A stretch of 9,746 nt of DNA, from contig QAKO01000031.1 of assembly GCA_003343765.1 (NCBI GenBank), positions 1-9,746 on the forward strand, given 5' to 3'. The notes under the pieces were generated by a model. The model made no database searches and was not told the DNA's origin. It was given only the letters and a program-made list of their open reading frames with translations. The number at the start of each line of letters is the position of its first letter. Positions within the stretch are counted from its first letter, which is position 1. Positions 1-6,572 of the stretch are shown here, piece after piece. This DNA is from Bacillota bacterium (lineage in GTDB: Bacteria > Bacillota > Clostridia > Christensenellales > Borkfalkiaceae). A program made the translations under genes and the position numbers.

Positions 1-21
1 ATGCGCCTGTTCCATCACTGA
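1..21 (+). CDS. purH: C-terminal end of an upstream gene, probably purH (bifunctional AICAR formyltransferase/IMP cyclohydrolase)
   Basis: Frame 1 reads M-R-L-F-H-H and then TGA at 19-21. PurH proteins typically end in a motif like MRHFRH or MRHFKH, and purH often lies directly upstream of purD, here 16 bases away. The gene itself lies outside the window, so only six codons can be seen. PurH catalyses the last two steps to IMP and uses 10-formyl-tetrahydrofolate, which would tie it to the riboswitch further downstream. The identification is an inference from a short tail plus gene order; another pur gene remains possible. Confidence 0.55.
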   Translation: MRLFHH

Positions 22-37
22 GCGACGGGAGAGAAAA

Positions 38-1324
38 ATGAACGTACTGGTTATCGGAAACGGCGGAAGGGAACACGCGATCGTTGCGGCGCTGGCGAAA
101 AGTCCGTCTGTCGGTAAAATTTATTGCATGAAAGGCAATGCGGGGATCGCGCAGCTTGCCGAATGCGTGGACGTGGATTATTGCGATCTGAAAGCGGTGG
201 GCGACTGGGTCGATGCGCATAAGGACGTGGAATACACAGTTATTGCGCCGGACGATCCTTTGGCATTAGGTCTTGCGGATGAACTGGAAAGCCGCGGACA
301 TCGCGTATTCGGGCCGAATAAGAAAGCGGCGGAAATCGAATCGAGCAAAGCATTTGCAAAAGACCTGATGAAAAAATACGGGATTCCGACGGCCGCCTGT
401 GAGATTTTTGACAATTACGAAAATGCGCTTTCTTATGTGGAAAAGGGAAAGTTCCCCGTGGTGCTGAAGGCAGACGGATTGGCTCTCGGGAAGGGTGTGC
501 TGATCTGTGAAAATCTGCAGCAGGCGAAAGACGGCCTGAAGCAGATCATGCTGGACAAAGCATTCGGAGCGGCGGGCAATAAAGTGGTCGTGGAAGAATT
601 CCTTACGGGCAAAGAATTTACTCCGGGAGAGGAGGTATCCGTTCTCACGTTTACGGACGGCAAGACGATCGTGCCGATGATACCGAGTTGCGACCACAAG
701 CGCGCCATGGACGGTGATAAAGGTCTGAACACGGGCGGAATGGGTACGTTTACGCCCTGTCCGTTTTATACAAAAGAGATTGCGGAAGAAGTGATGGACA
801 AAATTCTTCTGCCGACGGTACGGGCGATGAATGCGGAAGGCAGGCCGTTCAAAGGTGTTTTGTATTTCGGGCTTATGCGTACGCCTGAGGGAATGAAGGT
901 GGTGGAATACAATTCGCGGTTCGGCGATCCGGAGACGCAGGTGGTGCTTCCGATGCTGAAGACGGATCTGATGGAAATTTTCCAGGCGGTAACGGACGAG
1001 AGGCTTGCGGACGTCAAGATTGAATGGGAAGAGGGCGCGTGCGTGTGTGTTGTGCTTGCAAGCGGCGGTTATCCGCAGAAATATGCGAAGGGTAAAGAGA
1101 TCACGATCGGTGATCTGGATAAAGACGTATTTTTGTACCATGCGGGAACGGCGATGGAAAACGGAGTCCTCAAGACAAACGGGGGCAGGGTGCTCGGCGT
1201 ATGTGCGAAGGGGAAAACGGTGAAAGAAGCGCGTGCAAAGGCGTATAAGAACATAGAAAAAATACACTTTGACGGAATGCAGTACCGGAAAGATATCGGG
1301 ATCAAATACAACGCAGAGGAATAA
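38..1324 (+). CDS. purD: Phosphoribosylamine-glycine ligase (GAR synthetase)
   Basis: This 428-aa cytosolic ATP-grasp enzyme joins glycine to 5-phosphoribosylamine with ATP, an early step of de novo purine synthesis. Its length is normal for the family. The N-terminal nucleotide-fold motif GNGGREHA is at residues 7-14. The ATP-grasp core carries KADGLALGKGV (144-154), EEFLTG (186-191), DKGLNTGGMG (227-236) and the metal/phosphate motif EYNSRFGDPETQ (290-301). The C-terminal domain ends with a GTA...GGRVLGV signature near 370-388. The ATG at 38 is preceded by GGGAGAG at 27-33, a good ribosome binding site, and 16 bases separate it from the preceding stop. It is co-transcribed with purL, which starts 7 bases after its stop. 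A short extra stretch, about residues 191-197, sits between EEFL and EEVS compared with the E. coli-type arrangement. Confidence 0.97.
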   Translation: MNVLVIGNGGREHAIVAALAKSPSVGKIYCMKGNAGIAQLAECVDVDYCDLKAVGDWVDAHKDVEYTVIAPDDPLALGLADELESRGHRVFGPNKKAAEIESSKAFAKDLMKKYGIPTAACEIFDNYENALSYVEKGKFPVVLKADGLALGKGVLICENLQQAKDGLKQIMLDKAFGAAGNKVVVEEFLTGKEFTPGEEVSVLTFTDGKTIVPMIPSCDHKRAMDGDKGLNTGGMGTFTPCPFYTKEIAEEVMDKILLPTVRAMNAEGRPFKGVLYFGLMRTPEGMKVVEYNSRFGDPETQVVLPMLKTDLMEIFQAVTDERLADVKIEWEEGACVCVVLASGGYPQKYAKGKEITIGDLDKDVFLYHAGTAMENGVLKTNGGRVLGVCAKGKTVKEARAKAYKNIEKIHFDGMQYRKDIGIKYNAEE

Positions 1325-1331
1325 GAGCACA

Positions 1332-4300
1332 ATGATATACAGAATTTATGTAGAAAAGAAAGAGAATTTACAGGCGAAGAAGATACGTGACGATCTGGAA
1401 ACGCAGTTGGGGGTCGGAGTGGAAGATTTTCGCGAGATTCTGCGTTATGACGTGGAAGGCATCAGCGAAGCGGAGCTGGAAGGCGCGATCGTAAATGTAT
1501 TTTCCGAACCTCCCGTGGACAACGTTTATCGGGAAGAACTGGCGTTGGATGAAGATTATAAAGTCTTTGCGATCGCTTTTCTGGACGGGCAGTATGATCA
1601 GCGTGCGGACAGTGCGGCGCAGTGCGTACAGCTTCTGACGCAGAAAAACCGTCCGCTCATCAAGTGTGCGCGGGTGTTTGCGGTAAAAGGTGTTACGGAT
1701 GCGGAACTGGAGCGTATCAAAAAGCATTTGATCAACCCGGTAGAAAGTTCGGAAGTTTCGCTGGAGAAGCCGAAGACGCTGGCGCGTGCGAAAATGCAGA
1801 CGCACGATGTTTCGGAAGTTGACGGCTTTATCGATATGTCCGTAAACGAGATCGCGCAATACCATAAAAAGAACGGTTTTGCGATGAGTGTGGAAGATCT
1901 TGTTTTTGTCCGCGATTATTTTAAGAAAGAGGGCAGAAACCCGACGGAAACGGAAGTCAAGGTGATCGATACGTATTGGTCGGATCATTGCCGTCATACG
2001 ACGTTTGCGACGGAACTCAAAGATGTTACCATCCATTCGAACAACGCACATATTGAAAAGGCATACGGTCTTTATAAAGATTTATTCAATGAATTTAACG
2101 CAAAGCGGGAAGATAAATATCCCTGCCTGATGGATATCGCGACGATTGCGGTAAAGAAGCTGAAAAAAGAGGGCAGACTGGATAATTTGGACGTATCGGA
2201 TGAAATCAACGCGTGTTCGATCTGTATCGATGCCGAGATTGACGGAAAGACAGAGAAGTATCTGGTCATGTTCAAGAATGAGACGCACAACCATCCGACG
2301 GAAATCGAACCGTTCGGCGGCGCGGCGACGTGTCTTGGCGGTGCAATCCGCGACCCTTTGTCGGGGAGAACGTATGTATACCAGGCGATGCGAGTTACGG
2401 GCAGTGCGGATCCGCGTGAGAAACTTGAGGATACGTTGCCCGGGAAACTTCCGCAGCGCGTGATCACAAAGACGGCGGCGGCAGGCTTTTCCTCGTACGG
2501 CAACCAGATCGGGCTTGCGACGGGCATTGTTGACGAGGTATATCATCCGGGATACAAAGCGAAACGCCTGGAAACGGGATTTGTTGTCGGCGGCGCACGC
2601 CGTGACATGGTGTACCGTGAAAAGCCGAAAAAAGGGGATATCATCATTCTTTTAGGCGGAGAAACGGGTCGCGACGGCTGCGGCGGCGCAACTGGTTCTT
2701 CCAAGGCGCACGATTCGCACTCGGTAGAAACGTGCGGAGCAGAAGTGCAAAAGGGAAATCCGCTGACAGAGCGCAAACTTCAGAGATTGTTTTTGAATAA
2801 AGACGTTACGCGCAAGATCAAAAAGTGCAACGATTTTGGTGCAGGCGGCGTTTCGGTGGCGATCGGAGAACTGGCGGACGGACTGGTGATCGATCTGGAT
2901 AAAGTTCCTTTGAAATATGAAGGGCTGTCGGGAACGGAACTTGCGATTTCCGAATCGCAGGAGCGTATGGCAGTTGTCGTGGATGCAAAGGACAAAGATG
3001 AATTTATTCGTCTGGCGGCAAAGGAAAATCTTGCGGCTACGCCTGTTGCGGTGGTTACGGACGATCGTCGTATGAAAATGATGTTCAAAGGCAGGGCGAT
3101 CGTCGATATTTCCCGTGATTTTCTGGATACAAACGGTGTCAAGCAGGTTATTTCGGCGGAAATCGACGATAACGTTACCCCGTATTTTGATCTTAAACGC
3201 AAAGAGTTCCGTGACGATTTGTTGGCGGCGCTCAGTCGCTTGAATGTATGCTCGAAAAAAGGCCTTTCGGAGATGTTTGACTCGACGATCGGAGCGCGCA
3301 GCGTGTACATGCCGTTCGGCGGAAAGAAACAGCTCACGCCTGCCATTTCGATGGCTGCAAAGATCTGCGGCGGTGAGACGGATGTTGCTACGGTATCCGC
3401 CTACGGGTACTGTGCAGATCTTATGAGCAGCAGTCCTTTTACGGGAGCGATTTACAGTATTGTAACGTCTGTTGCAAAACTGATTGCCAGCGGATGTGAT
3501 TATGATGAGATCCGTTTGACGTTCCAGGAATTTTTCATGCGGTTGAATCGCGATCCGAAGCGTTGGGGAGTTCCTTTGTCGGCGCTTTTGGGAGCGTTGT
3601 ATGCGCAGATCGGGCTGGGGCTCGGTGCAATCGGCGGGAAGGACAGTATGAGCGGCACGTTTGAGCATATCGATGTGCCTCCTACGCTGATTTCTTTTGC
3701 TTTGGCACCCGCGAAGGCGAGCGAGTTGATCACGAACGTCGTGACGGAAAAGGGTCAGAAAATTTACTGGATCCCGATGCATAAAGATTTTGATAAGATT
3801 CCTGATTTCAAGGAATTGTCGGATATGTATCGCGAGATCCATCGCAATATTCTCAGCAAGAACATTCGCTTTGCGACGGTCGTGGAAAACGGCGGTATTG
3901 CTTCGGCGGTTGTGAAATCCTGCCTCGGCAACGGATTTGGCTTCCGCTTTGAAGGGGATTGTGACTGTCTGCTTTCTGAGCATTACGGTGAAATCCTGGT
4001 TGCTCTGGATGATCCGGATTCGTTGCATTGCCCGAAGATCTATGTGGGTGAAACGACGGATTCCGATTTTATCTATGACAAAGAGAAGATTTCGATAGCG
4101 GAGGCGGAAGAGGCTTTTTGCGCAACGCTGGAAAATGTTTTCCCGAACCATGCGGCGGCAAGCGGAAAAGCGAAAGACGTTGACTTCAAAACGAGTACAC
4201 GTTATACAAATATTTCGACGAAAGCGGCAAAACCGCGCGTGTTTATTCCTGTTTTCCCTGGTACGAACTGCGAGCTGGATACGGCGCGTAAATTCAATTT

Positions 4301-5027
4301 GGCGGGAGCGGAGAGTGAAATTGTTGTTTTGAAGAACCGCAGTGCTGCTGATATCGAAGAGAGCGTAAAAGCGTTTGCGGATGCGATTGCGCGCGCTAAT
4401 ATGATTGCATTCCCGGGCGGATTTTCGGGTGGCGACGAGCCGGACGGCAGCGGCAAATTCATAGCAACGACATTCCGTAATCCTCGTATTGCCGAACAGG
4501 TCATGAAACTTCTGAACGAGCGAGACGGGCTTGTTCTTGGTATTTGCAACGGCTTCCAGGCACTGATCAAATTAGGACTTGTTCCGTATGGTGAGATTTT
4601 GCCTTTGAAGGCTACGAGTCCTACGTTGACGTATAACAACATATCCAGGCACGTATCCACGCTTGTAGACATTCGCGTCGCTTCGAATAAATCTCCATGG
4701 CTGTCTGCTTGTGAGGTCGGGGATGTGTTTACGGTGCCTGTGTCGCACGGTGAAGGAAGGATTGTGGCTCCGTCCAAAGAGTTGGAAAAACTTGCGGCAA
4801 ACGGACAGATCGCGACGCAGTATTGTGATCTGAGCGGCAAACCTACAATGGAATATCCTTTCAATCCGAACGGTTCTGCGTGGGCGATCGAGGGTATCAC
4901 TTCGCCTGACGGCAGAGTATTCGGTAAGATGGGGCATACCGAGCGTACCGGTGAGAATCTGTATAAGAACAGCTGCGGCAATTTTGACATGAAATTGTTT
5001 GAAAGCGGCGTAAAATATTTTAAATAA
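1332..5027 (+). CDS. purL: Phosphoribosylformylglycinamidine synthase (FGAM synthase), single-chain form
   Basis: This 1231-aa enzyme converts FGAR, glutamine and ATP to FGAM, the fourth step of purine synthesis, in the cytosol. Synthetase and glutaminase are fused in one chain, unlike the separate PurS/PurQ/PurL of Bacillus. Visible motifs are WSDHCRHTTF around His219/His222, NETHNHPTEIEPFGG from Asn316, GGETGRDG at 442-449, and DFGAGGVS in the synthetase half. The C-terminal glutaminase has FPGTNCE, the nucleophile Cys1072 in GICNGFQ, and the His1202/Glu1204 pair in GHTER; SHGEGR lies near 1138-1143. The N-terminal pattern (YDVEGI, FSEPPVDNVY, GQYDQRADSAAQC) suggests the shorter clade found in Clostridia, from memory of the family. 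The frame is open back to 1269, but that overlaps purD. ATG 1332 has AGAGGA at 1315-1320 and begins the conserved MIYRIYVEK. A terminator follows. Confidence 0.97.
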   Translation: MIYRIYVEKKENLQAKKIRDDLETQLGVGVEDFREILRYDVEGISEAELEGAIVNVFSEPPVDNVYREELALDEDYKVFAIAFLDGQYDQRADSAAQCVQLLTQKNRPLIKCARVFAVKGVTDAELERIKKHLINPVESSEVSLEKPKTLARAKMQTHDVSEVDGFIDMSVNEIAQYHKKNGFAMSVEDLVFVRDYFKKEGRNPTETEVKVIDTYWSDHCRHTTFATELKDVTIHSNNAHIEKAYGLYKDLFNEFNAKREDKYPCLMDIATIAVKKLKKEGRLDNLDVSDEINACSICIDAEIDGKTEKYLVMFKNETHNHPTEIEPFGGAATCLGGAIRDPLSGRTYVYQAMRVTGSADPREKLEDTLPGKLPQRVITKTAAAGFSSYGNQIGLATGIVDEVYHPGYKAKRLETGFVVGGARRDMVYREKPKKGDIIILLGGETGRDGCGGATGSSKAHDSHSVETCGAEVQKGNPLTERKLQRLFLNKDVTRKIKKCNDFGAGGVSVAIGELADGLVIDLDKVPLKYEGLSGTELAISESQERMAVVVDAKDKDEFIRLAAKENLAATPVAVVTDDRRMKMMFKGRAIVDISRDFLDTNGVKQVISAEIDDNVTPYFDLKRKEFRDDLLAALSRLNVCSKKGLSEMFDSTIGARSVYMPFGGKKQLTPAISMAAKICGGETDVATVSAYGYCADLMSSSPFTGAIYSIVTSVAKLIASGCDYDEIRLTFQEFFMRLNRDPKRWGVPLSALLGALYAQIGLGLGAIGGKDSMSGTFEHIDVPPTLISFALAPAKASELITNVVTEKGQKIYWIPMHKDFDKIPDFKELSDMYREIHRNILSKNIRFATVVENGGIASAVVKSCLGNGFGFRFEGDCDCLLSEHYGEILVALDDPDSLHCPKIYVGETTDSDFIYDKEKISIAEAEEAFCATLENVFPNHAAASGKAKDVDFKTSTRYTNISTKAAKPRVFIPVFPGTNCELDTARKFNLAGAESEIVVLKNRSAADIEESVKAFADAIARANMIAFPGGFSGGDEPDGSGKFIATTFRNPRIAEQVMKLLNERDGLVLGICNGFQALIKLGLVPYGEILPLKATSPTLTYNNISRHVSTLVDIRVASNKSPWLSACEVGDVFTVPVSHGEGRIVAPSKELEKLAANGQIATQYCDLSGKPTMEYPFNPNGSAWAIEGITSPDGRVFGKMGHTERTGENLYKNSCGNFDMKLFESGVKYFK

Positions 5028-5035
5028 TCCAAGCA

Positions 5036-5070
5036 CAAAACCGCACGGCGAGTAACGCTGTGCGGTTTTG
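5036..5070 (+). terminator. Intrinsic terminator closing the purine operon
   Basis: CAAAACCGCAC (5036-5046) pairs perfectly with GTGCGGTTTTG (5060-5070). The stem continues inward through a G-T wobble and three G-C pairs to the five-base loop AGTAA, about 15 pairs in total. The A run on the left and T run on the right make it symmetrical, so it could act in both directions. It begins 8 bases after the purL stop. The T run is only four bases, so some readthrough into the next gene is possible. Confidence 0.85.
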
Positions 5071-5091
5071 AAATTAAAACAGAGGTAAAAG

Positions 5092-5424
5092 ATGGAAATT
5101 GTTATCAATATCTATTATACGGGAGCAAATGGTTGTGCGAAAAGGTTTGCGCAGGAAATGATGTCGGAAGGAATTGTCAAAGAGATACGCGCTGAATCGG
5201 GGAACAGACAATATGAATACTTTTTTCCGGCGGAGGATGCAGAAACGGTACTGCTGATCGATCGTTGGGAAAACCAGGAGGCGTTAGACAGGCATCATGC
5301 TTCAGTTTTGATGGAAAAGATTGCTGCGCTTCGTGAAAAATATTCACTGCATATGAGGGTTGAGCGTTTTGTCGTTGATTCGGAAGGTATTCCCGATTCG
5401 GATAAAAAATTTATAAAGGTTTGA
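5092..5424 (+). CDS. Small ABM-fold protein (putative quinol monooxygenase-like)
   Basis: This 110-aa protein matches the pattern of antibiotic-biosynthesis-monooxygenase (ABM) domain proteins, small ferredoxin-like dimers such as YgiN. It starts with a beta-strand (MEIVINIYYT), continues with a helix, and carries the family's typical central segment: a hydrophobic strand followed by DRWENQEALDRHHAS (57-71), in which Trp59, Glu60 and His68-His69 occupy the usual E-W...AL..H positions. A C-terminal strand follows. There is no signal peptide or membrane segment. ABM proteins vary widely in substrate (quinols, haem, polyketides) and many have no known reaction, so only the fold is claimed. AGAGGT at 5081-5086 gives a clear ribosome binding site before ATG 5092. 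The gene lies between two terminators with no recognisable promoter of its own, so it may be expressed by readthrough from the pur operon. Confidence 0.8.
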   Translation: MEIVINIYYTGANGCAKRFAQEMMSEGIVKEIRAESGNRQYEYFFPAEDAETVLLIDRWENQEALDRHHASVLMEKIAALREKYSLHMRVERFVVDSEGIPDSDKKFIKV

Positions 5425-5466
5425 TCAAATCATAGAATAGTTCCAAATGCTCGGAGAGAAAAACTT

Positions 5467-5507
5467 GAAACCTGGTTGAATTTTCTCAACTAGGTTTCTG
5501 TTTTATT
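5467..5507 (+). terminator. Intrinsic terminator after the ABM-fold gene
   Basis: GAAACCTGGTTGA (5467-5479) pairs with TCAACTAGGTTTC (5486-5498): 13 pairs including one G-T wobble, around the loop ATTTTC. The tail TGTTTTATT follows at 5499-5507. It separates the ABM-fold gene from the regulator cassette, whose promoter begins 15 bases later. Confidence 0.85.
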
Positions 5508-5521
5508 CAACCGACAGGCTG

Positions 5522-5550
5522 TTGACATATTGGTTGTTTGAGTTTAAAAT
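5522..5550 (+). promoter_or_regulatory. Sigma-A-type promoter of the XRE regulator cassette
   Basis: TTGACA (5522-5527) is a perfect -35 box. TAAAAT (5545-5550) is a -10 box with one mismatch to consensus, after a 17-base spacer. Transcription should start near 5557, leaving a leader of about 26 bases before ATG 5583. CAACC (5508-5512) and GGTTG (5532-5536) form a loose inverted repeat around the -35 box. It could be an operator for the regulator itself, but it is too short to claim. Confidence 0.85.
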
Positions 5551-5582
5551 GGTAGTACAGAAAAACAAAACGGAGAACTGTT

Positions 5583-6059
5583 ATGAACACGATTGGGCAA
5601 AGGATAGCATTTTACAGAAAAAAGGAAGGGTGGACGCAGGAGCAGCTTTCTGAAAAATGCAGCGTAACGCCGCAGGCAATATCGAAGTGGGAAAAGGATA
5701 TTTGCGCTCCGGATATAGCTTTAATACCCATTCTGGCTGAGACGTTTCATATTACCTGCGATGAACTGTTGGGAGTAAAAATTCCGCTGGGAGAGGCGGC
5801 TGTGCGGGAAAAAGTAGATTTAAGCAAAACATTGTTAAAAATAAATATTGCATCATCGGACGGCGACACTGTAAAGATGAATCTGCCGGTTTCGTTGGCG
5901 GAGCCGATATTGAAAAATATCAATTTTGACGGAAGGAATCCTGTAAAAGACATTGATCTCGGACAGATCATGGCATGTATACAATCGGGAGTGATCGGGA
6001 AATTGCTGGAAGTTCGTTCTTCGGAAGGAGATGTTGTCGAGATTTGGGTGGAATCATGA
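5583..6059 (+). CDS. XRE-family helix-turn-helix regulator with a C-terminal SHOCT-like/DUF4097-associated-type domain
   Basis: This 158-aa protein has an N-terminal Cro/C1-type DNA-binding domain (about residues 5-62). TQEQLSEKCSVTPQAISKWE (18-37) is the classic helix-turn-helix, followed by the P-D-x2-L-x2-LA-x3-x-I-T-x-DELLG ending (43-64). After a linker, residues 95-157 form a second small domain: VKMNLPVSLAEPILKN, then IDLGQIMACIQSG, then LLEVRSSEGDVVEIWVE. This strand/helix/helix/strand-turn-strand pattern resembles domains seen in Firmicute proteins near DUF4097/LiaX-like envelope-stress proteins; that comparison is from memory. GGAGA at 5572-5576 is a well-placed ribosome binding site for ATG 5583. 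The promoter is strong, so either autoregulation or constitutive expression is likely. Its stop overlaps the next start (ATGA), implying coupled translation. Target genes cannot be read from the sequence. Confidence 0.85.
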   Translation: MNTIGQRIAFYRKKEGWTQEQLSEKCSVTPQAISKWEKDICAPDIALIPILAETFHITCDELLGVKIPLGEAAVREKVDLSKTLLKINIASSDGDTVKMNLPVSLAEPILKNINFDGRNPVKDIDLGQIMACIQSGVIGKLLEVRSSEGDVVEIWVES

Positions 6060-6283
6060 AAATCATGTATAGAAACAACGGGAAAATGAGAAAACTGAAT
6101 TTGCCTTCCTGTATATTTTTTAAAATAATTCTGCTTTTTAAGTCTGATCTGATTGCATCGATATCCCGTGAGGATCTTGCTAAAATTATAGACGGATTAA
6201 GGGCAGCAAAGCGCGTATGGAAGCATCTTGAAATCATTGCGTTTGAAAGTAAAGACGGAGAGTTTTTTTCTGTCAGTTTATGA
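6056..6283 (+). CDS. Small protein of unknown function, similar to the C-terminal domain of the preceding regulator
   Basis: ATG at 6056 overlaps the regulator's TGA by four bases, giving 75 aa; ATG 6065 is an alternative start three codons in. GGTGGA at 6047-6052 is a short-spaced ribosome binding site for 6056 and a better-spaced one for 6065. An upstream ATG at 5975 is in frame but lies inside the regulator gene and is less likely. The protein runs MRKLNLPSCIFFKIILLFK, then SREDLAKIIDGLRAAK, then LEIIAFESKDGEFFSVSL. This parallels the regulator's last ~60 residues: a basic/hydrophobic strand with NLP, a helix, an acidic-start helix (D-L-x2-I-x2-L), then strand-turn-strand ending on x-x-DG-E/D-x2-x-V. 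It therefore looks like a diverged stand-alone copy of that domain, perhaps a partner or antagonist (inference). A membrane role is unlikely; the hydrophobic FFKIILLF stretch is too short. Confidence 0.65.
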   Translation: MKIMYRNNGKMRKLNLPSCIFFKIILLFKSDLIASISREDLAKIIDGLRAAKRVWKHLEIIAFESKDGEFFSVSL

Positions 6284-6368
6284 ACGGATGGGTTGCAGGT
6301 AAAACCGAAGCGGTCAATGCGTACTGAAATTGCAGTCAAAATTGGCGCGGAATTTTAATATAATTTCG

Positions 6369-6397
6369 TTGACAAAAGCAAAAAAAACGGTTATACT
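6369..6397 (+). promoter_or_regulatory. Sigma-A-type promoter of pflB
   Basis: TTGACA (6369-6374) is a perfect -35 box and TATACT (6392-6397) a near-consensus -10 box, with a 17-base spacer rich in A. The AT-rich stretch 6351-6368 just upstream could serve as an UP element. The start should lie near 6404, giving a leader of about 170 bases that contains the riboswitch. Such a strong promoter suits control by termination in the leader. I see no convincing Rex, FNR or CcpA operator. Confidence 0.9.
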
Positions 6398-6450
6398 GTA
6401 TGTGTAAAAAGCAAGACGGCACAAGATATTGTGTATCTGATAAAAGGCTT

Positions 6451-6519
6451 TTCGCGACTGGTGGATTTTGCAGATAAACTGCGTGGGAGCGGAAAGTGTC
6501 GGGCGCCGACCACCTGGGC
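6451..6519 (+). promoter_or_regulatory. ZTP riboswitch aptamer (pfl RNA motif)
   Basis: The leader contains the conserved pfl-motif elements in order: CGACTGGTGG (6455-6464), a small hairpin GCAG/CTGC (6470-6473 with 6479-6482), GGGAGCGGAA (6485-6494), and the 3' core GCCGACCACCTGGGC (6505-6519). GGTGG (6460-6464) is complementary to CCACC (6510-6514), the long-range pseudoknot pairing of this class. GCC (6505-6507) closes the 3' hairpin with GGC (6517-6519). ZTP riboswitches bind AICAR 5'-mono- or triphosphate, which builds up when 10-formyl-tetrahydrofolate is scarce, and usually turn genes on. The location before pflB is the one for which the motif was named. Confidence 0.92.
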
Positions 6520-6550
6520 AGCATAAAATAGGCTGTCCGGGCTTTTTTAT
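6513..6550 (+). terminator. Riboswitch-controlled intrinsic terminator (expression platform)
   Basis: CCTGGGCAGC (6513-6522) pairs with GCTGTCCGGG (6532-6541): ten pairs, two of them G-U, around a nine-base loop. Six T residues follow at 6543-6548. The left arm reuses bases of the aptamer: two of the pseudoknot bases (6513-6514) and the closing GGGC of the 3' hairpin (6516-6519). Aptamer and terminator therefore cannot form together. Ligand binding should block termination, an ON switch. Confidence 0.9.
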
Positions 6551-6572
6551 TCTCGAAAAGGAGACGAAGGAA

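Noticed and set aside
266..1330. Minus-strand frame of 354 codons opposite purD
   Set aside because: Same reasoning: antisense shadow of purD with no family motif.
1269..1331. PurL start at ATG 1269 inside purD
   Set aside because: It would overlap purD by 56 bases in another frame and add 21 non-conserved residues; ATG 1332 begins the family's normal N-terminus.
2652..4151. Long minus-strand reading frame (499 codons) opposite purL
   Set aside because: It is the antisense shadow of a strongly conserved gene, rich in Arg/His/Ile as such shadows are, with no recognisable domain or ribosome binding site.
4984..5016. TTGACA (4984-4989) and TAAAAT (5011-5016) as a promoter for the ABM-fold gene
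   Set aside because: The spacer is 21 bases, the boxes lie in purL codons, and a transcript from here would meet the terminator at 5036-5070 at once.
6338..6356. AAAATT/AATTTT hairpin as a terminator for the regulator cassette
   Set aside because: The six-pair stem is entirely A-T, the tail is not a T run, and the region is better explained as AT-rich upstream promoter DNA.
6468..6572. N-terminal extension of pflB from an in-frame ATG at 6468 (35 extra residues)
   Set aside because: The stretch is the riboswitch aptamer and terminator, has no ribosome binding site, and the conserved PFL sequence begins after ATG 6573, which has AGGAG at 6559-6563.
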